A stretch of DNA of 64,000 nt. Source: Locusta migratoria. Its lineage: Eukaryota > Arthropoda > Insecta > Orthoptera > Acrididae. Below, piece by piece: positions 11,301-25,400 of the stretch. Made by a program: the position numbers and the translations under genes. The stretch spans positions 660,055,676 to 660,119,675 of the forward strand of contig CM048744.1 of assembly GCA_026315105.1 (NCBI GenBank). Reading direction: 5' to 3'. Every line of letters begins with the position of its first letter. Position 1 is the stretch's first letter. A model generated the notes under the pieces. It was not told the origin of the DNA and made no database searches. It saw only the letters and a list, made by a program, of their open reading frames with translations.

Positions 11301-14300
11301 GTATAATATTGATATAATCACTACAGATGTTGGTACATAACTAATCAGATAAAAAAATATGACTAGGTGTTGAATGGTTGGTTTCATGAACAATAACTAA
11401 AATAACTGACTTGGTTTCCCATGAGATCTCACCACTTTTTATGGTGGAAGGAAATTGTCACGAGACTTGCATTTTATGTTTTTGATAGGATTTATTTTAC
11501 TCCGGCGCCCAGTGCTGGCCACTGACAATAGGTCAGGCCCAGTCCGGATAAAAGCTTTCACTGACTGGACCTCACTACTTTGAGCCTTTCTCCCACAGTG
11601 GACCAGCTCTGTGTCTGTGCTGAAGTTCCTGCCATGAGGTGACGCCATGCACCTACTGAGTGGCTGTCTAATTCACACCTCATTCCACTGCATTTTGGCA
11701 CCACAAAGCCGTGCCACATGCACCTAATGCCATCTGCTCCACCACATGGTGCCACATTAGTTCTACTGTACCCAGCATTTATGAATGACTTTTTGTGGAT
11801 GTATTAAATGTGTTAAGAGTTTTTACAACACCTTTGCAGTGTAGACTTAACTAATAAAGTAATTTGTGTTGAATAACCAGCCTCTACCACCTATAAACTC
11901 AAGGCGGTGAAAACCAGATTTGACGAGCTGCTCGATGCTGGTGTGCTGCACCCTTCACCGTGTGAGGAAGGAAGATGGCTCCTAGTGCCCTTGTGGCAAT
12001 TATTAGTAACTTTACACCCATATCACTCACAACTGCTACCCAGTGCCACCCCCTATTAGCTACAACAACACACTGGCTTACACTACAATTTTCAGCACAA
12101 TTGAGTGTGTGGAGACGTACAAATCGTGCACGCTGGGGATATCCAGAAGACAGCCATCGTGACTCCACTCTGTCTATATGAGATTACCTAAAAATGCAGC
12201 ACAAACATGGACAGCATCTTGTGGGGCTTGTCCTGATGACATACTCATCTTCTCCTTGACCCTCCAGCAATTAGCTCTTTAACATCCTGACTAGAACTTT
12301 TCCCATTCTCATTCCATTTTCTTGCCATGTGCTTCATACCCAATGGAATTCCTTAATCCAAAGCCCGTCTAATCGATGAATAAAACCATATTGATTTTAA
12401 AGCCTTTTCAAATTAAATCAAATCACTTAGTTTTCAATGGCTGCCATCATCGTCATTCTGAGGATAAAAAATTACTGACTGATTAGTATGACTGGCACCA
12501 TGTCTTTGTTGTATAGTTGAAGTGGAATTTTCCAGATGTGGATAAAAAATCTGCTTTCACAAAAATGTGAGTGCCACAGTGCACCCTGTCATCGAATTAG
12601 CAAACATTGTGGTGTATGAAGAAACTAGTATTCTCTACACTAACCTTTGCCATGCACTGAAATGTGAGTTGCAGAGTATTTATGTAGATGAATCTCTGCT
12701 GCCTATTTTGAAATATCAATCCAAACAAATAATGTGTGAGCCAAAATTCACATCTTTTTAGGCTGCAACATCTGAGTTACGTTCCGCAGTAGGAATAGCC
12801 CAAACTAGTGATGAGAGGGGAGGGGGAATGGAAAGGATGCAAGGCAAGGGTGGGGATAAATATATACATGTTGCCATACACAATGTGTATGTAACAGATC
12901 GGTAGAAAAACAGTCAGTTTAAGAACTCAGTGCAGAGGAAAAGGAATCAAATCGGAGAGAAGTAAAGAAGGAGAAAAATAGTGCAAATGGTGAGTAATGA
13001 GACAAGAATTGGGAGAGGTGTAAGATAGAGGATGCAGGAGCTGTTGTATGTGGGGTGTGTGAGAATAGTAGGTTACCCTAGGTTGCAGCTGAATAATTTT
13101 TGAAGCAGAGAGTGTACTGTAAGGGTAACTCCTATCTATGCAGTTCAGAAAAGCTGGCAGAAGGAGGGGGGGGGGGGGAAATCAAGATGGCCTCGATTGT
13201 GAAACAGCCACTAAATTCAAACATCTTATGCTCAGCTGTATGTTGTGCTACAGGGTGGTCTGCCTTGCTTTTGGACACGGTTTGGCAGTGGCCATTCATT
13301 CTGATGGGCAGCAGGTTGCTAGCCATAACAATATAAAAATCTATGGAGTGATTGCAGCATATTTGATAAATCACATGGCTGCTTTCACAACTTGCCTAGC
13401 CTTTGCTGAGAAAGGATAAACCTGTGATGGGAGTGGAAGAGGAAATGCTGGCTGGCTGGTGTTGACACATCTTGCAGCGGAGTCTTGTGGCATGGGACTG
13501 GGGTTGGAGTGACATAGAGATGATGTGGAAGTTGGTTGTGTGACGGAATACCACTTTAGGAGGAGTGGGAAGGATCTTGGGGAGGATGTCTCTCACTTCA
13601 GGATAATCAAAACTTTGATGAAAGATGTGGTTCAGTTTTTCCTGTCTAGGGTGATATTGGAGTGATGATGAGGGTGCTCTTTTGTAGTTGATTTTTTAGA
13701 GTGGAGTAAGATTGGAGGTGTGTGGGGATACAGCAAAGAAATCTGTTTGCAGACTAGGTTTAGGGGCACTGCCTTTTTGTGAAGGCTATGGTGAGACCTT
13801 TAGCATACTGAGCAAGGGGGTTCTTGTCACTGCAATATGGCATCCAAGGATTGCTAGGACTTTTTGGTGTGAAGGAATGGCAACTATGAAAATATAAGTG
13901 CTGTTCTTGATTGGTGGGTTTAAAGTGCACAAAAGTCTCGATGGAGCCATTAGTGAGATAGAGGTTAACATTCCGGAAGGTGGTATGCTGGGCTGAGAAA
14001 GACCAGAGGAAATCAATTGAATAGTAGGAATTAAGGTTGTGGGGAAACAAGGATAGGGTGTCCAACCTCCGAGTCAAAATAAATATCACTGGGCCAGGAC
14101 ACACCATCTTCATTCTTCCACAACCTCAATCCCTTTCACCCTCCCTCTGCTTCGCCCAGTCTTTCTAAATTCAGCATGTCAGCTTCCTGGATGTTAACCT
14201 CTATCCGGGTGACCAACTGTTGAGCGTCTCATAGATACCTTTAACTATTACACTCTTTGGTATAGGTCTGATGTAGATAGCCTAGTTCGTTATTGACCAA

Positions 14301-17300
14301 TGTAATAGTTCTTTAGGTAGAGTTCAGCCTAGCACCAGTTTATGTAGACCGAATATATATATCCGTTGTTGAAGACTAAGCCTTGTTTTGCTGCAATGTA
14401 TTCCTGTGCAGAAACAGCATTAAGGAGAAAAGGACCGACTTAAGTCGTGCCTCCCTCAGATTTCTTCAAAAGTTGTAGTCTCCAGAAGGTATAATATTTT
14501 TATAATATATTCTTAAAGTATATTCCTGAAATAAATCTTCACACTGAAGAAGCAGTTTTAAATTCACTATTTATTATAGTGATACACTATACAGACTGAC
14601 ATTCAAATAGTTAATACATGCTTAACACTTTTTAGCACAAAAACAACCAATTAAACAGTCTTTTGTTTTCAATATACTCTGTACACTGTTTATTCATGGA
14701 ATATGTGTACCAGGACTTCTTTGGGTTTAAAATAGCTTCTTTGCCTACTTGCTGCTGCAGCTTCTGTCAGAATCTGAAACAGACAGATTATGGCGGCAGC
14801 TTCTGTCCTGTATAGGCCCAATTACATTTAATAAATTACGATACCAAGGTTTGGGTATCTCAAGATGATAAAAAAAAAAAAAAAAATAGGAATTTTGTTT
14901 GTGACACTACAATCTCCACATGCAGGCACTATCCTCCAGAACTAGCTTGCAACGACTTCTTGTGCCATATTCCTACACCCCTCCAATCCTCCTCCACTCG
15001 CAATAATCAGCTACAGAAGAGCAATCCCTGAATCACCCAGTACCATCCTGGACTGGAATAACTAAACCACATTTTTCAACAAGACTGATTTTCTTCCATT
15101 ACACTTTAAAATGACAAACATTCTGTCCAAGATCCTTTCCAGTCCTAAAGTGGTGCTTACTCATCCTCACAACCTAAATAATATCAGTCCATCCAAGGGC
15201 ATCACCAGTCAGCAAAGTAGGGAGGGGGGGGGGGGGGGGCGCAGAATGAGAAAGACAATGACAAAATCATGATTATAAACAACAGATATTTGTGTTGAAG
15301 TAGGAGAGTTTTGCATTTTATAATAATGGAAAGTCCAGGTTGGAATAAATAATATAGTGAGGACAGTTTACAACTCACCGCAAAGACGTGGCGACGAGCT
15401 GCGACAGGAACATACAAAAGACACACACATACAACACATTCAGCTATCGGCTATGGCCTTCTTCAGAAAATAGAGCACTCACGCAATCACACAGGCACAC
15501 AACACAGTCATACAACCATCACCTCCGACTGCCACACTTCGTCACCACTAACTTATGTTAGCTATTATTTAGCATGCTGATATTGTGAATTGTTGTACAA
15601 GAGACAAGAGTATGGATTGTTTTTACATCTTTCCACATCTTTGAGGTTTGTAAGTCACTATTTTGCAATATTGGCTACAGCTGCCTACTTGAGCTTTGTG
15701 TGTCAGCGCCAACTAGTACCAAGATACCAAGTAAGATGAACTTTTAGCTCAATACTAATTTAACAGTGACAATACTGTCATCTGAAATACTATAAAAATA
15801 CATAAGTGAACATCTGTTTTCTCACATGTAGGAAACCGGACAATAAAGATTGTTTCAAACTTGCTATGTATTTCTGTTTCCAAGTTTTCTCTCACAAATA
15901 CTGTGTTCTGTAATATTTGCTAATGGAAATTTGAAACTCCAGTTCCCAAACCAATTTCTTTCATCACAGGCCAGAAAGAAAGAACTTTAGAATATACGGG
16001 GTGTTTCAAAAAGAATATATGTATTACAAAATAATATTTTGTTCAAACTATCTATCGCTTTGCCTCGGTTCAGCTATTGAAGAAATGAATATATAGTCTA
16101 GTCTAGTTTATATTAGAAGCTGCTAGATGTCAGTTGTCTTCTGCTTTGCTTGGTAACTGTCATATGTTTAAAATGACTACCCCACAGCAGAAATAATTTT
16201 GTAGTCTCAAGTTGCGAAGTACCATTCTGTGATTACAGTGCATAGACATTTCAGATTGAGGTACCAAATTCATCCTCTTAATGGGTGGAGATGGTACACT
16301 CAGTTTGTAGATACAAGATATGTATATAAAGGAAAGAGTCCTGGCCACCCTTGTGTTCCTGAAGAAAATGTTGCACAAATTCAAACTGCTACCCAACATA
16401 GCCATTAAAATTCAACTTGCCATGCCAGTTGGGAGTTACAACTGCCTACAACAACAATTTGGTATGTTTTGAACTGTCAGTTGGTTGTGAAGCCATACAA
16501 GTTACAACTGTTACAAGCTCTATGTCTTGATGTCAAACGCAAATGTGTTTCATTTTGTAACGAGACTCTTGATGCTATTGACAATGATAAAGACTTTCAC
16601 AAAACACATTGTGTTCAGTGATGAAGCAAATTTCCATGTTAGGGGTCAGGTTTACAAACACCATGTTCAAATTTGGAGACCACAGAACCCACATGCAGTT
16701 ATTAAACATGTACAAGATTCGCCCAAAGTCTTGTGTGTGTTGTGTGATAACCCACTCATTTAAGGCCCATTTTTCTTTGATGGAAATACGGTTAACGGTC
16801 ATCAGTATCTCGATACATTACAAAACTGGTTGTTTCCAAGGCTGAAACAAGAAGACTTCATTTTTCAACAAGACTGGGCACCCCCCCCCCCCCTCACTGG
16901 AGTCGCCAAATGCATGAATATCTGAAACTCTACCAAGCTGATGGATTGGTCGTCAAGGAGCTGGCGACTCAGCCTGTCTCGGCTGAACATCACAGTCACC
17001 GGATCTGACACCCTGCGACTTCTTCCTGTGGGGTTTCATTAAAGACAACATTTATGTACCACCACTCCCACAGAATCCAAAAGAGTTGAAGAACAGGATC
17101 CGTACTGCTATAACATCAGTGATGAAGGACATGCTTGCCTGAGTATGGGAGGAATTTGAGTATCGGTGTGATATTGTTCGTGTCACTGATGTAAGACATA
17201 ATGAATATCTGTAATCTGAACTAGAGAGGTTCATAAATATTTGTGTAAAGTTTCATATTTGTTTGTCTTAAAGTTTAATAAATATATGCATTCAAAATAC

Positions 17301-19339
17301 ATATATTCTTTTAGAAACACCCTGCATACTAGTGCTTAATTATATTTTCAGAGTTCAGTTTTAGTGTATCCATTATAGGTGACTAAGTTTGTAACACATT
17401 CATGTCCCAGCAAGACATTTCTGCCTTTGACTGCAATGATTGTTTATTTTCTTCTACTGGCCATTACTTTTTACTAAGCCGTTTCTCAGCAATAGTTTAC
17501 ATTCAACAGGACAGGTCACTCATCAAGTTCTCCCGTCAACAGCACAGGGTGGGCAAACATTAAAATTCTGAATCTCACCGACAGTGGAAAATATATAGTC
17601 CAAGATGATGGAAATTTAATCATTTCAGAAATTGTGTACAGCTATGGTAGGGGCTACAGGAAAGCAAGATATTTTTGTTTCTTTAGTAGCGCACCTCTGT
17701 TTTTGTGGAAGACATAGACTAAATAAATTTTTGTCTCTGTCAAACAACTTACATAATATGAAAAGGGACTCATCATCAGATACTTTGATAGTCTGAAACT
17801 GCCTAACTCCTCCACCAATGATCTTGGAACTTATTTTCTGTTGATAGCAAGTGCCATTTGGTCATACATGAAATTTGAACAGTCAATGCTTCTTTGGGGC
17901 ACCCCATTCATCATATCTGCAGTGACCTAAGCTGAGACTGAAACAGCAGGAAGGCTAGGAGCACCATGGATACCAGTCTCAGAGGGCATAAGATACCGTA
18001 CAGTACAGAACAGAACAGTTACCCACCTCATATGTCGTGGGCATTTAGGTGTTATGAAGTATTGGTCATGATATTTATTAAAACAATCTGCTACAAAATG
18101 TAAGTGTACTAAATGATAGCTTACCTCCTCATTCTTAAACAATGCAAGTGTTTTAATTCCCGATGACTGGGTGACAATTACCTGCCCATTGTTACTGTAA
18201 CAGGCAACTCTTACCCTGGAAAGACAGGATTGCATTTAAAGACAATGACTAACAAGTATTTAAAAACAAAATGTATTATAAAATAGAAAGAAAAAATCAC
18301 CTGATGGATGGTCAACTATCAACCATAAATATTTTCAATTAAAATGTTAAATAACACAAAATTGTGAATCTAGGATAAACAAGTCACTGAATCATGAGAA
18401 AAAATAAAAATAAAAACCAGTTATTTATATATCCAACCATGGAAAATGCAATAGGCATCTCTATAGTTTAGGATAGATAACATCTCACTGAAAAGAGGCT
18501 CACTGCGATGCTGACAGGCACAGAAATAGATAATCACATTCATACAACTTAAATTTTCGGCCATAACCTTTGTCGGAAAAGGAAACACACACATTCATGC
18601 AATCACTCAGAACACTATACAAACACAACCATCACGTCCGGCCACCCCAGCACCACAAGCATCTAGACTGTGAGTAAGGTGGAGAGTGGAGAGGAAAGGA
18701 TGCTGGGTAAAGGTGGGAATGGAAAGTTCCACATTGCACGACGGAATGTAAAGGCTCTGATAGACGGGAATTTGAATTGCGGCAATGAATACAGTGAAGG
18801 TAAGGGGCAGGAAAGCATAAAGGGGAGGTGTAGATGAGTGTGGGGGGGGGGGGAGTGGAGGAATTTGAAATTATAAAAATAATAAGGAAAAAATAAAAAT
18901 AGGAAGAAAGAGGAAAAGAAAAGAAAATAGCAAAAATTAAATAAAAAGTAATCAATTAAGAGGATATTGTAAGTGGTGACATACTATAGCAAGGAAGACA
19001 AGAGGTACAGGATAATGAGTGGAGGGAAAAGAGGGGGAAGATGTTAGGCATAGGATTTAAGGATGGGAAATTAACTTAGGTTGAGACCAGGATGGTTGCG
19101 GGTCTGTAGAATGTGTTGTAGGGACAAGTCCTATCTGTGCAGTTCAGAAGAGCTGGTGGTGGAGGGGATAATTCAGACGGCCCGGGATGTGACACAGCCA
19201 TTGAAACCAAGCATGTTGTGTTCAGCTGCATATTGTGCCACAGATTGGTCTATCTTGTGTTTTGACACAGTTTGACAGTGCCCATTTCTGTAATATTTTG
19301 TTAGTCCCTTAATTTATTACACACACACACACAAACACA

Positions 19340-19416
<77 letters not shown>

Positions 19417-22400
19417 CGTGTGTTCTCCATGAACATATACATACCTGAGGCAACTTTCACAGTAATTGTTCAGTGTCAAATTCCATTGCTCACAAACATA
19501 CGACACTACAGGAAGTCTCAAGAGTTTTTTTTGGTTCGAATCCAAACAAAATGATTCTTAAAATGTAATGTAATGACCCTATTTAATGAAGTGGTCCAAA
19601 ATTAGTCAAGTGTGATAGTTGGTTTAACTGTATGTATTCAGGGGACAATAAAACAGGAAGAATAACCAATACTCCAGCAGCAGCTTAATGGCACTGCTGT
19701 AAGTCAGTAGCAAACAGTATGCAGCATTGTGGACAGCAATGTGGGTAAGTCAAACAAGGAATAGGTGGCACTCAAATATCTGATGATATAACAAGTGTTA
19801 CACAACATTGGAGCAGGCACTGGATACATGTCTCATGGAGACCTTCAGGTTTCTGGAATCCAGTTTGGGATAAGACTTCGCGTTTTTAGTATGTGTGTCC
19901 CTTCATACAAGTTTTAAAACACACTATCCAAAAAATTCTGAGAAAAAGGGCTCCAAAGCTACACTGCAACTCAAATACATCTTGTATGTTAGTCAATGTG
20001 ATAGGTCTGCAGTAAGTCGAAAGCCTCTATTCTCTTCTTGTCCGCACTGTTTATCGTCCATGTTTCACTCCCATACAAGGCAACACTCCACACAAATGCC
20101 TTCAGAAAAGACTTCCTTACACTTAAATTAGTATTCGATGTAAGCAAATTTTTCTTTTTCTAAAGCGCTTTTCTTCCCATTGCTATTCTGCATTTTATAT
20201 CCTCTGTACTGCAACCGTCATATGTTACTTTACTATCCAAGTAACAAAACTCATCTACCACCTTCATTGTTTCGTTACCTAATCTAATTCCTTCAGCAAC
20301 ACCTGATTTTCTAAGATTGCATTCCATTATCTTTGTTTTGCTCTTGTTAATGTCCATTTTATACACACTCTTCAACACACTGTCCATTCCATTCAACTGC
20401 TCTTCCAGGTCCTTTGCTGTCTCCGGCAGAATTACAATGTCATCAGCAAAACGCAATGTCTTTTTATTTTTTCACCCTGAACTTCAATCCCCATTCCAAA
20501 TTTTTCCTTTCTTTCCTTCACCACCTGCTCAATGTACAAATTGATTAACATCGGACAGAGGCTACAACCTTGTCTTACTCCCTTCCCAACTAATGCTTCC
20601 TTTTCATGCCCTTCGAGTCTAATAACCGCAGTCTGGCTTTTGTACAAGTTGTAAATAACTCTCCTTTCCCTGTATTTTACCCCTGCTGACTTCAGAATTT
20701 GAAAGAGTGTATTCCAATCAACATTGTCAAAAGCTTTCTCCAAATCTACAAAAGCTAGAAATGTAGGTTTGTCTTTCCTTAATCTATCTTCTAAGACAAG
20801 TCGTAAAGTGAGTATTGCCTCCTGCGTTCCTTCTGAATCCAAACTGATCTCCCCGAGGTCAGCTTCTACCAGCTTTACCATTCTCCTGTTGATAATTTGT
20901 GTTATAATTTTGCAACCATGACTTAACAAACTGATGGTTCTGTAATTTTCACATCTTTCTGTGCCTGGTTTCTTTGGAATGGGGATTATTAAATTTTTCT
21001 TGATGTCTGAGGGTATTTCGCCTGTTTCATACATCTTACACACCAGGTGAAATAGTTTTGTGATGGCTGGCTCTCCCAGAGACTTTAGTAGCTCTGAGGG
21101 AATGTCATCACTTCTGGGGCCTTGTTCCGACCTAGGTCTTTCAGGGCTCTGTCAATTCATCTCTCAGTATAGTATCTCCTATTTCATCTTCATCTACTTC
21201 CTCTTCCCTTCCTACAACATTGTCTTTCAGTTCGTTTTCTTTGTAGAGCTCCTCTATGTACTCTTTCCACCTTTCAGCTTTCCCTTCTTTGCTGAGAACT
21301 GGTTTTCCATCTGAGTCCTTGATATTTGTAGAGCTGCTTTTCTTGTCCCAAAATGTCTCTTATTTTCCTGTAGGCAGTATCTACTTTTCCCTTGTTATAC
21401 ATTCTTCTACAGATTTGCATTTGGCTTCTAGCCACTCCTGCTTAGCCATTTTGCACTTCCTGTCAATCATTTCTTAGTGGTCTCCATTTTGCCTGTTTCA
21501 TTTACTGCATTTTTATATTTTCTCCTTTCATCAATTAAATTTAGTATCCCCCCCCCCCCTAAGATGCCTGAAATATTTAGGGCAAACATGCTTCATTAAA
21601 TAACATGAAGTCATATGCAAAACCCACACATTTACTCTATCTGTTTATACAAAACTATAAAGCCCACATATCAATTTCTTATCAAGTTGGTAAAAAGATA
21701 ATTAGGAAGGAAATTCAAGTACAAAGGTGAATTATTCCAAAATATCACTGTTCACAAAGCAAGTGAAGGACAGTCTAAATGGAGTATGTGTCTTTTATAT
21801 GACCACTGATATCAGGCACAGTATATGCAAGCTATTTCCAAATTAACATTATACTCACAAATTCACAGTCTCTGGACTAACCTGACCATGAAGTGCCGCC
21901 TCGTTGTCTGGCTCAATAGAAATGTACTGTCTGTCTCGTGTGACCTTTTAACTTTAACAGACAAGGCATCACATGTCCACACAAGATCGAGGCCATTATT
22001 GAAGTCCATCCATCGCCACATACTGTTCGGCTGTGGCACAATGCGACCGAGACGCATGCAGCTGCTCCAAAATTCTTGGTTGTTCATCTCCTCTGGTCTG
22101 TAGCAAGAAAATTACTTTTGTACAGGTCCTCCATACACACAACATGAGGAAAGGATCTTTACAATAAACAACACTTAACCAAGCAAGTGGGGCTGTTTAC
22201 TTTTCCAACCTGACTTAACACAGTTTCTGCAATGGATAAAACATTTAACATGTAAAATCTTAATTTTTACTATTTAATAGTTTGAAAATGCTACAGAGAG
22301 AGAAATGACACAACAGAACATACATTTCCACACATTTCCTCCATTCCACACAACACATGTATAGGTATAGCACATCATAGTACTCTAAATACTGTGTATA

Positions 22401-25400
22401 GAAACTTCCCTGTTTGCAGAGCAAAGTATTTTATTTTCTTGATTCCTCAAATCAGACACTTGACATGGAATAAACAGCAAACTGTTAAAAACATCAAACA
22501 CAAGGAATAAACTGAACATTACGACTTGGCCAAAAACATCTCTCTCCAGTCATTGACTGTAGCTGGTGCTTCCATACATATAGACATAGTACCTGTTACT
22601 ACAACTTGTTTAACCTTTTGCCATTACTAATGCACAAAAGATGTATATCTTACTCAATGAATGTGCCTGACTAGTTCATGTTTTCCTACAGACAGACGCA
22701 CTCTTGCATGATACTGCAGCACACTGCCGTGAGAATTAATTCAGGCCACTGCCACACCTATACATCCAACTCATTGTTGTGTCAAATAAAGAACAACCCC
22801 CCCCCTCCCCCAAGAAACGCACACATGATGATGTAAACGGGAACATCTGCTGTGTAGTTATTTTTTATATAATGCTAACAGACTAAAATTCACCACTTTG
22901 ATTTATTCTTTAAAAGTGAAATATAAAGAATATTTTGGAAATTTTTGAGGCCAACTGAGTGAACTATATGTACAGCACTTATGAGTAAGTAATATTGTAA
23001 GCAGTCATATCATTATCACCTGGATGCTGAACTTCAGCTGTCTGACTGCACCAGCCACAGGTGTTCGTATTTTGTTTCTTGCCAAATTACAACATGGTTG
23101 TTATGAAATGTTACTAGAATTTGACGATAAAAAACACTTCAGATTCATTGCTATATCATCCTATTACATCACATATTGTAGTAAAGTTCAAAACTAGGAA
23201 AATGTCTTCATTTTATACTATTTTTGAAAACATTAGTAGAGACCCAGCAATCTTTGGCATAAATTAAAATTCATTTCAAAAATAGTTCATATCACATATA
23301 TTTATTTCATGGCGACCAGTTTCAATCTTTCAAAAGCTCATCCTCAGATCATGCTGATGTAGGCAACACTGAAAACGCAAAAATAAATTTTTGGTGTTGT
23401 CTGCTCCAGCATGGTCCGAGAATTATTGTGTAAAAGATGGAAGCCATTCACCAATAAATAAATATGGACCTCACTTTTACATGAGAAGCATTCATTATTT
23501 TTCCACAAGTTTAAATAAGGAAAACACAAACATTATTTCTATTTTGTAATAATACCAGATAAGACATGTGATACTGGAGAACACAAGTATTACATAATAG
23601 TAATAATGTTGCCTCACCCTTTATCAAGTCCTTGGTTGATGCGCAGGATATTACTCCACTGAACGCGGTAAAATGGTGTTAACCAATTTTGCGGAATAAT
23701 ATTATCATTTGCAAGTATGCCAAGGTCTGCATAATGAGTAATTATATGCTGTAACCTCAATGACCGGAATGTTTCCACATATTTCTTTCCCTCTTCAGTC
23801 AACAGAAAGGGAATCAAACCTAGTAAGGAAGATATGTTTTAGAACTAAAGAAAATGGGAACAAATATTTACTGTAGAAAAATCAAAATATATAAACAATT
23901 TTAAACACAACAATTAATTAAAGCTACTCACCAATCAGCAGCAAAAGAAAACACATAAAAGAAATGGAAATATGCAAGCTGTCTATACCAGTGGCTTAGT
24001 CATCTGCCAGGAGGGTTGGAGAAAAGGTGAAAACAAATGAAGGAAAAGAACTAGTGAGGTTTCGAAAAGACGAAATGTTACGGAAAGTTGACAAAAACTC
24101 TGGACCACAGGATATTTACTGGACAGAATGACAACATGTTATTTCCATAATTTTACTTTGCATTCAACCCTTTTACCAGATGAAAGAAATTGGCTTTGAA
24201 GGCTCACATTCTTACATCTTTTGTGCGTTTTCTTCTGTCACTACTTGAAGGGTGGATTTTTTTAACTACTAGTTATATTTTCAAACACTAATTATTTTCA
24301 TTGAACTATAATTTTATATGTTATATATAACTATTAGAGTACCTAATCTGAAGTGTCATTTCCATATTACAAAATGCTAAGGCAATTTCAGACCCATTTC
24401 AGACATAGAGATTTTGAAATATATTGTGAACATAGGAAATACATGGATTTTTTCCCCTCCTTGTTACTGAGAGAAAGAAAATGGGGAAAAACACCCTTTG
24501 GTCAGAATGAGGGGAATTATTTTCCGTTCAGTTTTCGATCCCAGGGAAAAAATACACGACCTTGCATTATTATATTGTTAACTTCTAATCTCTCTGCAGT
24601 AGTAGGAAGGAGGATGGAAGGAAGCTTAGGGTTTAACATCCCATCGACAGCGGGGTCTATAGAGGAGGAGCTCATGCCCAGACTTTTGGGTAAAGATGGG
24701 GAAAGAAATTGGCCATGCCCTTTCACAGGAACCATCCTGGGATTTGCCTGCAGAGATTTAAGGACATTAGGGATAACCTAAATCTGGATGGCTAAAGGTG
24801 GATTTGAACCACACTCCTCCTGAATGTGAGTCCAGTGTGTTACCACTGCACCACCTCACTCGGTTGCAGTAACAGGGCTATGCAGAGAGAAGTGTGTTCT
24901 TCATTACTAAGAACAATTACATAATTGAAGAAGTTTAGAGTTTAATGTACTGTCAATAATGTACAACATGTACCTCTACATATTTACTCTGCAAATCACA
25001 TTTAAGTATCTGGGAGATGGGATATCGAACTGCTTTCATAATATTTTCTTCCATTTCAATCTCTAATAGTGTGTGGGGGAAAAAGGAAGAGCTAAATCTT
25101 TCTTTAATTTTTATGATGATCATGTCTCCCTATGTACATGGGTGGTAGTGACATATGTTTACATTTGAAGAAGGAAGTTGGTAAAGAAACTTCACAAATA
25201 GATTTCACAGCAATAAATAATGCCTTTCCTTTAATGATTTCCACCCCAGATCGTGGATTATGACTCACTCCCCCCCCCCTCCCGTATCACGACAGTACAA
25301 AATAAGCTATCCTTCTATGAACTTTCTCTATATCCTCTAGCAATCCCACATGGTGGGAATCCCACAATGACAGCAATATTCAAACAAGATAGACGAGTGT

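Noticed and set aside
14217..14560. solo LTR beginning TGTTGAGCG
   Set aside because: No matching second copy, no clear end, and no target duplication found.
24353..24781. 142-codon plus-strand open frame
   Set aside because: Its 3' half is antisense to a tRNA-derived SINE (24,602-24,866), and the rest has no recognisable similarity.
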